64,000 bases of DNA from Rehmannia glutinosa (Eukaryota > Streptophyta > Magnoliopsida > Lamiales > Orobanchaceae): positions 59,013-123,012 of the forward strand of contig JABTTQ020000656.1 of assembly GCA_016081115.2 (NCBI GenBank), in the 5' to 3' direction. The notes beneath the pieces were generated by a model, which worked only from the letters and a program-made list of their open reading frames with translations, was not told the origin of the DNA and ran no database searches. The position numbers and the translations under genes were made by a program. Of the stretch, positions 1 through 10,793 are shown piece by piece. Within the stretch, counting starts at the first letter, position 1, and every line of letters begins with the position of its first letter.

Positions 1-149
1 GCTCAACTAATAGCTTGATTATTTTAAATAGAGAATTAAAAATATTTTATTTTAATAAAATTAAAAAGACTTAAAGCCCTTAAGATACATAATACTCAAT
101 AAACCCTATCCTAATACGTAATAATGATAATTCTCATTAAATATGCTCT

Positions 150-570
150 GGCCCATATTTTTTCACTATTTCTAAAATATAGTTTGGCAGACTTGCCAAT
201 TGTTTGGTTAGTTACTTAGTTTATGTGTGTTTATTTTTTGACAATAATTTATATGTATTTTCATCGATAAGTTTGAAAAATGTTTGTTTGTTTATCGTTC
301 ACCAAAAAAGTTAATTTTTTTGTTTATTTGTTGTTCGCGAACAAAGTTATTAATTGTTCACGAACATATTGAACACGAACTCAAAACGAACACGTTCACG
401 AACATGTTCACAAACACATTCAAGCATTAAATTTTTTTATCAAGCCGAACACGAACAAGTTTTTTTAAAATCGAATCAAGCTCAAGCCAAGCTTGAACAT
501 GTATAAAATTAAACGAACATATGGCAAACAAGTTAAAGCTCGGCTCGGCTCGGATCGTTTGCACCCCTAA
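150..570. mobile_element. Terminal part of a hAT-type non-autonomous element
   Basis: The stretch is full of GAACACGAAC/GTTCACGAAC-like words and ends with GGCTCGGCTCGG followed by ATCGTTTGCACCCCTA. Read in reverse this is a TAGGGGTGCAAACG-type terminus, which I know from plant hAT-like non-autonomous repeats. The matching left terminus was not found in the first 150 bases, so it is either degenerate or outside the window. It lies directly against the left end of the segmental duplication at 571. Bases 1-149 show only AT-rich sequence. Confidence 0.4.
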
Positions 571-772
571 TTATAGGTTACTTTTTGAATTATACATCTG
601 ATGTTCACATTTAAAGCAAATTGCATTTTAATTTAATTATATGGCATTTTAATTTATCTTTTATTTTAAATATAACATAGATCATATATGTATATATTAA
701 TGTTATTAGAATAATGACGTATTATTTGGAATAAAAGATTCCACATGCACACAAAGTATAATGTAAGCATAA

Positions 773-868
773 TATTTTTTTTTAAAACAAATCACTCACG
801 GCGACTCGAACCCGTGCCCCTTCATTGAAGAGTAATACCCATGGCCACCGAACTAGCCGGTGGTATGG
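773..868 (-). mobile_element. tRNA-derived SINE with target duplication
   Basis: Read on the minus strand the unit has an A-box-like GGCTAGTTCGGTGG and a B-box-like GGGTTCGAGTC, the two internal RNA polymerase III promoter elements, and ends in a T-run on the plus strand (the poly-A tail side). It is flanked by GTAAGCATAA at 763-772 and 869-878, a 10 bp target duplication. The paralogous site near 12270-12345 keeps only the ends of this SINE, so it predates the segmental duplication and was internally deleted in copy 2. Confidence 0.7.
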
Positions 869-882
869 GTAAGCATAACTTC

Positions 883-1644
883 GAGAAAAAATCATTTTTG
901 GTCCCATTAGACTTACCCCGATGATTTTAGTCCAATGACTTGAAAATAGTCCCATAAGATTGTTTTTGTCACACAAATAGTCCCGCCGTTAGTAAATTAA
1001 CGGTCAAACATCAAATTGAAAGTCAAACCCGTGATTTGAGACTAAAAGTGAGAACAATGAGACTAAAATCATCGTGTGCTCGATCCCTAATGGGACCGAA
1101 TTTTTTTCCAATACATAAATGTGATTTTTGTAATTATTTGTATTTTCAAAATCAAGAAGTGATTTAAACTAAAATAATTATAGAAAAATTATTTGTTTTT
1201 TTAAATATTTTGAAGTAAGAGAATTTGTTTTAGTGAAATAAAACGACTTTGAAAAAGATATTTATTAGAAAAAATTTGAAGAACAAAGTTTTTTTTTAGT
1301 TTTCAAGTGGGACATTCACAATATTAATTTAAATAAATATCTCAAAATATAAAATTGAAAATAATTTTAATCAATAATATTAAATTTAACCAAAAAAAAG
1401 AATAATGAGACTATTTTTGGTTAAAAAATTAACTTTGGTGTTCTATTAGACCATTTTTGTCGTTAAAAATTTAACTTTGGTGTCCTATGGGACCATTTTT
1501 GTCATCAGTAATGGTTTCCGTTAATTTTTTAACGGAGCAACACCCGATTTTTGGTAAAAAATATCGACTTGGGACTAAAAGTGAGTCTAATCGGTCTAAA
1601 ATCATCAGGGGTTAAATCTAATGGGATCAAAAGCGAATTTTCTC
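883..1644. mobile_element. Mutator-type MITE, 762 bp
   Basis: Terminal inverted repeats begin GAGAAAAAATCATTTTTGG on the left and, reverse-complemented, GAGAAAATTCGCTTTTGATC on the right; both continue with TCCCATTAGA. It is flanked by GCATAACTTC (873-882 and 1645-1654), consistent with the 9-10 bp target duplications made by Mutator-like elements. The paralogous locus at about 12.35 kb has a single uninterrupted site, which marks this as an insertion. No coding capacity is seen. The same family recurs at 59099-59325 and 60055-60655. Confidence 0.75.
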
Positions 1645-1740
1645 GCATAACTTCATTACTCGCACTTTCACTACAGTACTAGGCTGATTATGAGCAAGAA
1701 ATACTCGAAATAATCCATTTTCACACATTAAATCTCCTGT

Positions 1741-2012
1741 CACTACAAGAAAATTCTAGTTTACCGACAGAAATGAGTTTGGCATTAAATTTTACAGTTA
1801 CCTACAGAATTAAATATATTATTTTTTCCCCAAATTATATAGACAAATTTCCGACAGTTTTTCAATTACTGCAGATTTTCTGTAGGTATTTTACCAACAG
1901 TTTTAGATTCTGTAGGTAAATATTTTACCTACAATAATTTTACCTACAAATTATAATTTTCTTAATACTTACCTATACAGAATTTTCTGTTGGTAAACTG
2001 GTTTTTTCTTAG
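1741..2012. mobile_element. CACTA-type non-autonomous element
   Basis: It starts with CACTACAAGAAAATT and contains repeated TTTACCGACAG / CTGTAGGTAA subterminal words, as in the copy at 13396-13703. The right terminus is degenerate, ending GGTTTTTTCTTAG. The paralogous duplication at about 12.5 kb reads straight through (CTCCTGTTTCTCC), so this is a filled site opposite an empty one. Confidence 0.7.
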
Positions 2013-2407
2013 TCTCTCCAAATATTTTCCCCAAACCCTCCAATCAATAATCAAACATTTAGACTTGCTTGCATTCATTATATTTTCATTTCGGAGATTG
2101 GAAACAATGCATGTACAAGAAAATAGAAGTTAATGTCCTATCTTCCAACTGCCCTAAATTAATGGATGAAAGTGTTACTCGATTGTTGGATCAATTATGC
2201 AATATAGCCAAATTTTTATGCTGAATCATTCAAAATTATTTTCTTCCAGTCATTGTGTATATATATATATAGATATATTCAAATTGTCCCATCAATAAAA
2301 AAGATATATATATATATATTTACATCATTCAATAATTATATTAATTTTAAAAATAAATGTATATAAGTACAACATTATATAAAGATATCGTAAATTTGTA
2401 ATTTAAA

Positions 2408-2518
2408 CAAAGCCTTATGATTAATCGTGAAGTTCTTGGATTATATTATTTGGTGTGATAAACCTGATCTATTTAAAATCTTTGGAAGAAAACAAAGCCT
2501 TATGATTAATCGTGAAGA
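2408..2518. repeat. 26 bp direct repeat at the edge of the truncated Copia
   Basis: ACAAAGCCTTATGATTAATC followed by GTGAAG occurs at 2408-2433 and again at 2493-2518. The first copy belongs to the segmental duplication, since copy 2 has it too at about 13136. The second copy sits exactly between the end of the duplication homology and the broken gag of the Copia element. This looks like templated filler at a repaired break. Confidence 0.7.
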
Positions 2519-4124
2519 ACAAGAAGGATCATCAGTAGAAGAATTTGAAGCCTTAGAGTCTTGAGATCCTTTTACAAAAGTAGGAGTTTTATATCCCAAG
2601 CCGCTTTTCTCTGTATTTCTAGAGCTAGGATTTCGTCAAGTTTAGCTTTGCTGCATTAAGCTTTCTCAATGTCTCAAGAGATTTCTCAAGTTCGGATTTT
2701 ACCTTTTCTAATTCCTCATCTTTCCTGGTTAGTATGATTTCCAAATCGTGTCGTGAATTCTTCGCTTCCTCGCTCTCCTTTGTAAGTTTTTCATTCTCCT
2801 TTGTCGTGCATCCGATGTGTTCAACACGTTTTCCCAATCGTGGTATAATTTTTGGTAAGCATCCATGATGTCCTGTTCTTCATTATCGAGTCCTCAAAGA
2901 ACCTGGATATCTGTTTCAACTAGAGAGGCGGATGTTAAGCAAAACGTATTTGAAGGGTTAGAAAGAGTATACCGTTAGGTGTTGGAATGTCTCGAGCAAC
3001 ACCTCGAGAGACACCCAATGGATTGATTTGCACGCCCTTTTCTCATTGATGATTGTCATGAGAGCAAATATTTTCATCATTTCGACTCGAGTTTTCTTCC
3101 TCCGACTCATCATTGCTCAAAGTAACACTCAAATTTATACCCTTTTACGTAAAGTATTTGCACATTCATTGGCATAGTGCCCAAAACCGGTGCATGCTCT
3201 ACATCTGACCTTATCAATATCAAACTGATTCCCAGTTTTATCTTGGTTTCTATCAGGCATATTCCTTTGAGGGTATTTAGGAGCATTAGGTTTAAAAGGT
3301 TTGTTGGTTTTGGAAGGAAACTGAGTTTTGCTTTTGTTTTTCATGATTCTACTGAATGTTTTTGCAAACATAGCCATAGATTCCTCACCTAATTCAGATT
3401 CCTCAACCTCTTTAGTTAATTGAGCCAATTCACTAGTTTCATTAGGTATTACCCGTAGAGCAATGCTTTTCCCTTTTGGTCTCCTTTTGTCGACAAAATT
3501 GAGTTCCCAAGTTTTGAGGATTCCACTAACTCATCGAGTCGTAGTGTTGCAATGTTTGATAATTCTTCAACCGCAAAGAATCTTAATATCAAACCTTTCA
3601 GGTAGGGAACGCATCATCTTGCTTACTAACCTGGAATTTGAGATCGGCTCACCCAGAGATTGAGATTCATTGGCGATGTCACGTAGTCGCCCATGGTAAG
3701 ATGTAATATCTTCATCTTCCTCCATCTTCAAATTTTCAAACCTAATCGTCGGTGTCGTAACTTGGAGAGACAAACACTTGCGTAACCTTCACAATGTTTT
3801 TGCAGAGCCTCCCATGCGTCCTTGGGCTGCAGATAGTTGCAGATGATTTTAAACATGTTGAAATCGATCGCACAAAAATCGCATTGAGAGCCTTCAATTG
3901 TAGTTCGCAGGTTGAATATCTTCATTGGACCAGCTTATTTCATTCTGATTTATGTAATCGCCATCGACATCTATGATTTTTAGAGGAGTCCATCCAACCA
4001 GAACAGCGCGCCAGGCTTTCTCATCGATTGATTTTATAAAAGCCCGCATCTTGATCTTCCAAATCGAGTAGTTAGATCCATCCAACATAGGTGAACGAAA
4101 CATAGCTGAAACTTGACTATCCAT
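2519..4124 (-). pseudogene. gag: Copia gag, frameshifted and truncated
   Basis: Read right to left, the protein pieces follow the order of a plant Copia Gag. An N-terminus starts at the ATG at 4124 (MDSQVSAMF, then a GSNYSIWKIKMRAF block typical of the Gag N-terminal family). A UBN2-like middle (ENLKMEEDEDITSYHGRL... MMRSLPERF) and a zinc knuckle (CRACTGFGHYANEC, CX2CX4HX4C) at about 3150-3220 follow. A Lys/Glu-rich coiled coil lies at 2625-2837, and a GLGYKTP motif near 2590. The pieces lie in different frames, so several frameshifts are present. Protease, integrase and RT are missing: homology stops at about 2519. The zinc knuckle followed by a coiled coil suggests the SIRE lineage. It is not functional. 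Confidence 0.8.
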
Positions 4125-4184
4125 TGCTTGCTCGAACTTAGGATCAACACTTAGTGAAATCAAGTGTTGGCTCTAGATGCCAAT

Positions 4185-5007
4185 TGAAAAAATTTAAGGT
4201 CCCAATGTTCAAGGATAAAACACACAGAATAAAGTGTTGCTACAAGTGCCAGTAACACTTGTACCAACCCGCAACGGATAAAAGTAAAACATAGAGATAA
4301 AATTTGTCTACAAGTATAAAAATACTTGTAAACGTGCCAGCAAGACGAAATAATTCACTAGTTGATTGTATCGATTACAGATCTCAACATGAATGACTCA
4401 ACTAGTACAAAACTTATCAAAACTCCTTTCTATGAGTAGATCTATACTTTGTAAAAAACTCGTCCAAAAAGAAAGAATATAGACTATTCAGAACTTCTAT
4501 GAAAATAAAAGATGGACGAAAATCAAAGAAACAAAGACTCTCAATATTCAGGTGTTGTACTGAAACTGCAGCAGCACTTCATTCAACACTCCGATCTGTG
4601 TAGTATATCGTACTTTGTTTCTTCTCGCAGAACTCGAACTCTCTCGTGTATATGCTCTCTAAATTGTAATTCTGCGTACTCGATTATGTGGGAGACGTCC
4701 TCTTTATATAGGCAATCCTTTGAAGAGTTTGAGTCCCTACACAACAAGGAAGAAAGAGACATAGTAGAACTAGGATTCCTAATCATATAAGGACTAGGAC
4801 TCTTTTAAAAATATCCTTTAAAATCGATCTTTCCATATTAATATAAAACTCGAGAATCCAGTTTTAATACAATCCTTCTCTAAATCAACTTCCCTTATTT
4901 AATAAATCATATTCCAAGAAGTAACCAAGAAAGGCAAAACACTTAAATTTGAAATTTTCGAAAATAAGAAAAATTATTAGATGACGTGTAAAAACACGGA
5001 TCTAACA
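4185..5007 (-). repeat. 5' LTR of the truncated Copia element
   Basis: In minus-strand reading the LTR starts TGTTAGATCCGTGTT at 5007 and ends TTTTTTCA at 4185 (TG...CA). It is followed at once by TTGGCATCTAGAGCC, the primer-binding-like sequence common next to plant Copia LTRs, and then gag. Length is 823 bp. It contains short repeats of ACTTGTA/AAGTGTT character. The partner 3' LTR is not in the window. The right flank abuts the gene remnant. Confidence 0.65.
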
Positions 5008-5512
5008 ATGGGATATATATATCTCTTCAAAAAGTATGAAAAAGAAGGTGCAAAGCTCCCATCCATCACAAGAGTCTACCAATGTTTTTCCATCAGAAAG
5101 AGCTACTCATTTTTTAGCACCTTTGCAATATGCCAGTGTTCATCATTTTCAAGAAATCCCATTTGGTTCCCAGCTTAGTACCCATCCACCTAATTGGTTG
5201 ATTCAAATTCCATCTTCGACAATGAATATGGTAAGTAATTATTTTATTTAGTTAGTGGTTATATGTAGAATTATCATCTTATATTGCATATAAACAAATG
5301 TACAGGGGCAAGGCCCAAACCATAACCTTGGTCAATTTTCCCCTAATATGTTCCAAAATGGAGATTCTACTTTGTCAGAGGTATGTACTATACAGCTTTA
5401 TTAGTTATAGTTTCTTAGTAGAATTATTTTTGATGAAAATAACTTGTAACAGGTCTCTTTTAACAACAAGGAGGTGCCACCCAATTTTCGCAGAGACCAC
5501 TTCATGTCTTAG
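5008..5512 (+). pseudogene. 3'-terminal exons of an unidentified gene
   Basis: Three exon-like segments join in one frame through canonical GT-AG introns. The first runs from about 5008 to 5230 (donor GTAAGT at 5231), the second from 5306 to 5380 (acceptor TACAG, donor GTATGT), and the third from 5453 to 5512 (acceptor TAACAG, stop TAG at 5510-5512). The encoded tail is about 110 residues and rich in Ser, Pro, Asn, Gln and His, with stretches such as ERATHFLAPLQYASVHHF and NNKEVPPNFRRDHFMS. The composition would suit the disordered C-terminus of a regulatory protein, but I do not recognise the family. The first segment begins at the Copia LTR, so upstream exons are lost or displaced. A 3' UTR-like AT-rich stretch follows to about 5800. 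Confidence 0.5.
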
Positions 5513-5823
5513 AGATTCAATTACTATTTAAGGAAACGTTTTGGCTATTAATTGTGTGGTGACTTTAGCTTGAAGAATTCTTTATGTCTCATATTATGTT
5601 TAGTATCTTTGTAAAGGAGTATATATTTTGCACCTCTTTTTAAGAATAAATTGATAAGCTTTGAGTGGCGATATATATTCTTTTGCCTCCTTACTCTGGT
5701 TCAAATGTGATGAAAATTTTATGTCATGTGTAACATATATGGATTGAAGGCACATGACTTGAAATGGAGCTAAACCATGATACTCAAACATTCATCTCAT
5801 AGTTGGACAGATTCACTGTGTTT

Positions 5824-5915
5824 GTGAAAAAAGAATGACACAAACAAAAATGAATTATATTATGAAAAAAAGGACACGAACAAAGATGAATTATATTGTG
5901 AAAAAAAGGGCACAA
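5824..5915. repeat. Short tandem repeat, about 37 bp unit
   Basis: Two and a half copies of a unit containing GAAAAAAAGGACACGAACAA and GATGAATTATATTGT follow each other. No coding meaning is seen. Confidence 0.65.
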
Positions 5916-6132
5916 GGTGTGGACTGGAATCGAGTTTCCCTCATTCACGAAAAGTATCAATTTAAATAACAAGAGTTTGAGACTGTAGCATGGTATCTGC
6001 CTACCAGTGTGGATTAAAGAAATGCTAGTTTGAAACTATATAATGTAATCAGAACAAAGTTGAGCAAAGGGCCCCGATTTTGAGTTCTTACAACAAATAA
6101 ATTGCTTAAATTATGAGACTGGTTTTAATTAC

Positions 6133-6413
6133 GAAGAATTAGAAAAAGGCCCCTGAGATTTGAGCTAATTACAAAAAAAAATACAATAGGTTTTTGAAAA
6201 CTAAAAAAAAAAACTTTAAGGTTTGATTGTGTTTTAAATTTAAGGGAGTAACTGTAATATTTTGATAAAGATAAGGGGAAATTTTGAAATTTTTATTGCA
6301 TATGAAGGGGAAAATGTAAGATGGATTAATTTTAAAGGGTTTTTTTGTAATTTCTGAAAATCTCTGGGTTTTTTTTATTAGACCGAACCTCAGGGGCCTT
6401 TTCTTAATTTTCC
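6133..6413. mobile_element. MITE with GGCCCCTGAG inverted ends
   Basis: The left end reads GAATTAGAAAAAGGCCCCTG and the right end, reverse-complemented, AATTAAGAAAAGGCCCCTGA, giving roughly 25 bp inverted repeats about 280 bp apart. The interior is A/T-rich and non-coding. The target duplication is unclear. Between 6414 and 7150 I see only AT-rich sequence and small direct repeats (CAGGTTTGTA at 7107-7130). Confidence 0.55.
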
Positions 6414-7153
6414 CTTTTAATTATTGTGCTTTCAATTAAATATGTTAACAACCACCTTGTTGAGAATGTTGAAAAAAGATGTTTCTTGCACTTACACGGA
6501 GAACAAACAACACAACAAATTTTCTTCTTTTGTTTATAATTTTATCAATTTTAGTTGTGTTTTCTATCGTCTTTGCAGGGGTGTTTTGGGGCTCGAGAGC
6601 AAATTTCTTTTTTTTTTGTATGCATCTTTGGTGGCTTGTGTTATTTGCATTTTGTTCAATTAGAATGATTCTCATACAGACTGTTAATTTGATGGAGGAG
6701 AAGGCAAAAAAATAAATTGAAGATAAAATACAAATTGCTTTGAAAATTTTGGGATAATTTACCTTGAGCGTATAAAAAAGAAGTGAGAATTTTGGGGAGG
6801 AATTTTAATCATTGAGCGGGAGTTTGTAAATTCTCTACTTTTCCCAACTCTAGTTAGTTTAATAAGGCAGTTGTTAGAAAATAAAGAAAAAGCATAAGGG
6901 AAAAACAAAATTAAAAAAGGAAAAAATATAAAAGAAAAAAGTGGACACTTGTCGCATGGGGATATGGCTGGTGGATTACTCCTGTTGAAGCATCGAGGAA
7001 ACCCAAAACATCTCACAATAATTTTTTAATGGGCCCACACTCAAACACATTTCTTTAAAAATCCAACAACAATCTTTTCTTTATATTTATTTTTTCAAAA
7101 AAACCAGGTTTGTAGGTACAAACCAGGTTTGTACCCAAAAACCTCAAACCTTA

Positions 7154-8722
7154 GGGCATCCACAATGCCCACTTTTTTGATAGGTTTTTCAAGTGAAAAA
7201 CCTTAATACAAAAACCCAAGCCCATTGTGGGCAACAACTTTTTTCCTTCCCCAAGAAAGCGGTACCACTTCTTCCCATTATTTTATTAAAAAAAAAAGAA
7301 AATTAGTGATGATTTGTACATTTTATGGTTAAAAGTGTAGGGCCCACAAGAAGTTATTGGAGGTTTTAGGATTGTAGAGGCAAAATGGGGTTTTTCATTC
7401 TTTAGGTTTTTATGATGTGTTATTGTGAGGCAAAATTGTTTTTTAGTCCTATAAGTAGAGCCACTCGGAGATTTAGTCCTTTTTTTTCTCGACTTTGAGT
7501 TTAGTCCTTTAAATGAACAAAATTTGGACTTTTAGTCCTGTTACCTGCTATAATAGGTAAATGTTACCTGCTAGTGGATTATCTTTAATTCAAACTTTAA
7601 ATAAACTTTAAAAAAATAGAATTTTGTTCATGATAAAAAACGAGTTTTAATTTTATACTTTTAAATGTTTTATTTAAATTGTGAATTTAATATTTCGAAT
7701 TAAAAAAATTATTTCCTTCAAATATTTTACTAAAAAAATCTTTTACTAAAACTATAAATAAAATAAAAATAGTTTACAATATTAATAATTTCATATTTTA
7801 TAAATATAGAAATTATTTTCATAAGAAGAAAAATACTATTAAAATATTTTATATTTCTATGTAAAAGTATACTTAAATTACAAATATATAAATATTAACA
7901 AATTATACATTTTCTTAAAAAGTACAAATGGTTATTCAAACTTTAAAAATATTAAAATAAATATTATTTCAATTTCTATTTATTTATATTTTTCTTTTAT
8001 TTTTAATCAAACATTATATATTATTAGTACTAATAATTCCGAAGTACTAATAATTAGTTATTATAATTACCAAGTACTAATAATTCTTTTCAAGTATATT
8101 GTATATATGTGTATGTTATGCATACGTATGTAACATGTTTATATTAATGTATATGCGTATATATATCTATATAATGTTTGATTAAAAATAAAATAACAAT
8201 ATAAAATAATAGAAATTGAAATAATATTATTTTAATATTTTTAAAGTTTGAATAACCATTTATTCTCTTTGAAAAGATGGATAATTTGTTAATAGTATTT
8301 TTCTTATTTTTAAAAATAATTTCTATATTTATAAATTATGAAATTATTCAATATTATAAACTATTTTATTTTATTTATAGTTGAATTGAATATATTTCCA
8401 ATAACTATATGTGAATTTTATATTTTTTATTATTTTTAAAATCAATAAGTAACTTAAACCAATAAAGGAAATAAAAATAAATATTTTTTTTAAAATAGTT
8501 TTAGTAAAAAATGTGTTAGTAAAATATTTGTAGGAAATAGATTTTTTTATTTCTAAAATATGAAATTCACAATTCAAATAAAAATTAAAAGTATAAAATT
8601 AAAAGTATAAAAATTAGAATTATGGCATTGTAGATGCCCTTAAGTCACACAATGGTTTTGAGCTTTTTTGTAGAGGTTTTTTCCCCAACAAACCCCACAA
8701 AAAAGCACCATTGGTGATGCTC
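7154..8722. mobile_element. Harbinger/Tourist-type element with long internal fold-back
   Basis: The left end is GGGCATCCACAATGCCC; the right end, reverse-complemented, is GAGCATCACCAATGG. Both sides are flanked by TTA (7151-7153 and 8723-8725), the 3 bp target of PIF/Harbinger elements. An inner terminus (GGCATTGTAGATGCCC, 8624-8639) suggests a nested or rearranged copy. From about 7645 to 8010 and 8165 to 8610 two arms are reverse complements of one another with small indels, around a loop rich in AGTACTAATAATT. There is no transposase. Confidence 0.65.
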
Positions 8723-8725
8723 TTA

Positions 8726-10314
8726 GCTATCTTGAAATTGGATTCTGACATTAACGAGTCAAAATTTCAGGGGATCTCAAATCCCATTAAGATTCAAGTA
8801 CTAATTAAGTAAGAAACATATCCTCTCTCTCTCTATATATATATATGCTTTAATTGGATATAATAAAGTTTATGTCATGTGTTTGTTTCGTCTAGAACTG
8901 GTATATATATAATTTCTCTGGGCGCGCGGTTGCTAATCACAAATTGAAGCAGCTTCTTATACCGACATGGTGTTTGACATATATATAGTAATCATGATAA
9001 CAAAATGAATATAAAAATAGCATCACATATTAAAAAAAAGGTACATATCTTATTGATAGGTACACTAAGCCCACTCCCAATAATTTGTTAATTATAATTG
9101 CAAAACATCAACAGAAAAGATGATTAAAGAAATTAAATTTTTTATTAATTATTTTCAAAAATATAATGGGTCCCCGACATTCATGAAACTTCTTGATCTC
9201 ACAGCTACTTAAATCAAAAGAAATTTTTGTAGTGGAATTGATTTAGAATTAGCAACATATATGGTAATGGGTTCAGTCCAATACCAAAATCCAGAATGAC
9301 CAATCAACAAAACAAATTAAGCATATATACATATAAATATAGCACCACAAGCACTGCAAAATTAATTAATTAGGCCATGTGTGTCTCTTGGAATCCAATA
9401 AATTGAAGGATCTTGAAAGATGGCATGGGGTTTGTCTTGTTTTTCATTTATAGATAGATGAATATAGCCTTTAATGAATACCTAACTACATTTTACTGTT
9501 GAAAGAGTTCATGTGAGCGTACTTGACTAATTTAATGCCATCTTCTCTTTGGGGAACATATATGGGTGATATGACATAATTGAGAAATGGGTGATGGATT
9601 TTCACATTAATTAATTATTGAGCGTTCATTGACCTTTTTGAAACTTCTTCATCCCACTCCCTGCATACAAAGATATAAATTTTGGCCATTTTCCCTGTTC
9701 ATATACATCATAAAGACACATGTACAAGATGAGATTATATATATATATATATATAACTGTACACATGTTTTTCATCCAACATATTTCTTGTAATATGAAG
9801 TGAATTGAATAGGAAAAGTGGAATATAAGATAGTAAGATAAAACTAGATAATTTCCCTTGCATACAAATTAATGGCATGTTCATCAACTATTCTGATGAG
9901 TTTCAAAATTAGTAAAAGGGCACTCTAAAAAGGAAAACTGAAGAAGAAATCCATCAGCAGTGACAAATAATTTAGTGCTAGCTAGACAATGGTGACATGT
10001 GATCTTAGCAAAGTAACTCATACGTTATATTTTATATATATCTCTGATGATGATTTGCCAACTCCCATTAAAAAAACACCAACATATTAGAAAAAAGACA
10101 CAGTAGATGATATGCAAAATCTATTGCTTGTCATAAAGGGCTTTTTCAGAACACACATCCAATGACAAATTGGTCACATAGATCTTAGTAGTACCTGCCA
10201 CTGTACTACCTAAAAACTGCCACTTACATTAGCAACAACACCTTCAAAATTCTTGCTCATGAACCTTTTTTAAGCATCATATCATATATATAACTTGAAC
10301 AAAAACAACCACTT
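8726..10314. other. AT-rich non-coding interval downstream of the ALOG gene
   Basis: No credible coding frame or element boundary was found. Contents are AT-rich unique-looking sequence with short CT and TA microsatellites (8822-8846, 9739-9755). It may hold 3' regulatory sequence of the ALOG gene, but nothing visible proves this. Confidence 0.4.
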
Positions 10315-10670
10315 CATTTACTACAAAATAGAACAAGCACACACACACACACATACTATAATACTATATGTACCATCATCAAATTTAGAAAAAAACCCAT
10401 ATATTCTAACCATAGTTTTTTTAACAAAAATAATTTACTTAATTAGGAAAAATTCCAAGCTTACAGAGTGAATATTTAGGGTACCACTTTATTTACTACT
10501 AAAAATGAACAAGCATATACATACATTATGCATATACATATATATATTTATAGAAAAATCCCATAAATTCCAACCATATATTTTTTCTTAAAACCAAAAA
10601 CAACTTAGGGAAAAGGAAAAGCAAATAATACACAAGCTTACACGGAGAGGAAAATTTAGAGTACCTCTTC
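10315..10670. repeat. Diverged tandem duplication of about 175 bp near the ALOG 3' end
   Basis: The two halves (about 10315-10489 and 10490-10665) share, in order, ATTTACTAC, GAACAAGCA, AGAAAAA..CCCATA, TCCAACCATA or TCTAACCATA, CAAGCTTACA and a final AGGGTACC / AGAGTACC. The first carries a (CA)n run at 10340-10354, the second TA-rich runs. The block ends about 125 bp from the ALOG stop codon, so it may overlap the transcript 3' end. Confidence 0.55.
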
Positions 10671-10793
10671 ATAATGACGATTCGTCAATTGGGTAACTGC
10701 TAGTAGATAGACTATATATATAGTAAGTAAAACAATATGCAAATGGTGATGATCTCACTTGGACCACTGCACCTGCTGTAGAGTAGAGATCGA

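Larger units (their letters stand above)
571..2492. repeat. Segmental duplication, copy 1 (pairs with 12068-13220)
   Basis: From ATTATAGGTTACTTTTTGAA to CTTTGGAAGAAAA this tract aligns collinearly and in the same orientation with 12068-13220. Shared landmarks include the TGTTATTAGAATA / AATGACGTATTATTTGG segment, CACTACAGTACTAGG, and the GTGATAAACCTGATCTAT end. Copy 1 is longer because it contains a 762 bp Mutator-type MITE (883-1644) and a CACTA MITE (1741-2012), both missing from copy 2. Copy 2 holds a complete 287 bp MITE (12613-12899) of which copy 1 keeps only the right arm. Copy 2 lies upstream of the ALOG gene; copy 1 lies beyond its 3' side. Confidence 0.85.

Noticed and set aside
780..870. 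Possible tRNA gene
   Set aside because: A and B boxes are present, but no cloverleaf; poly-A side and a 10 bp target duplication show a SINE.
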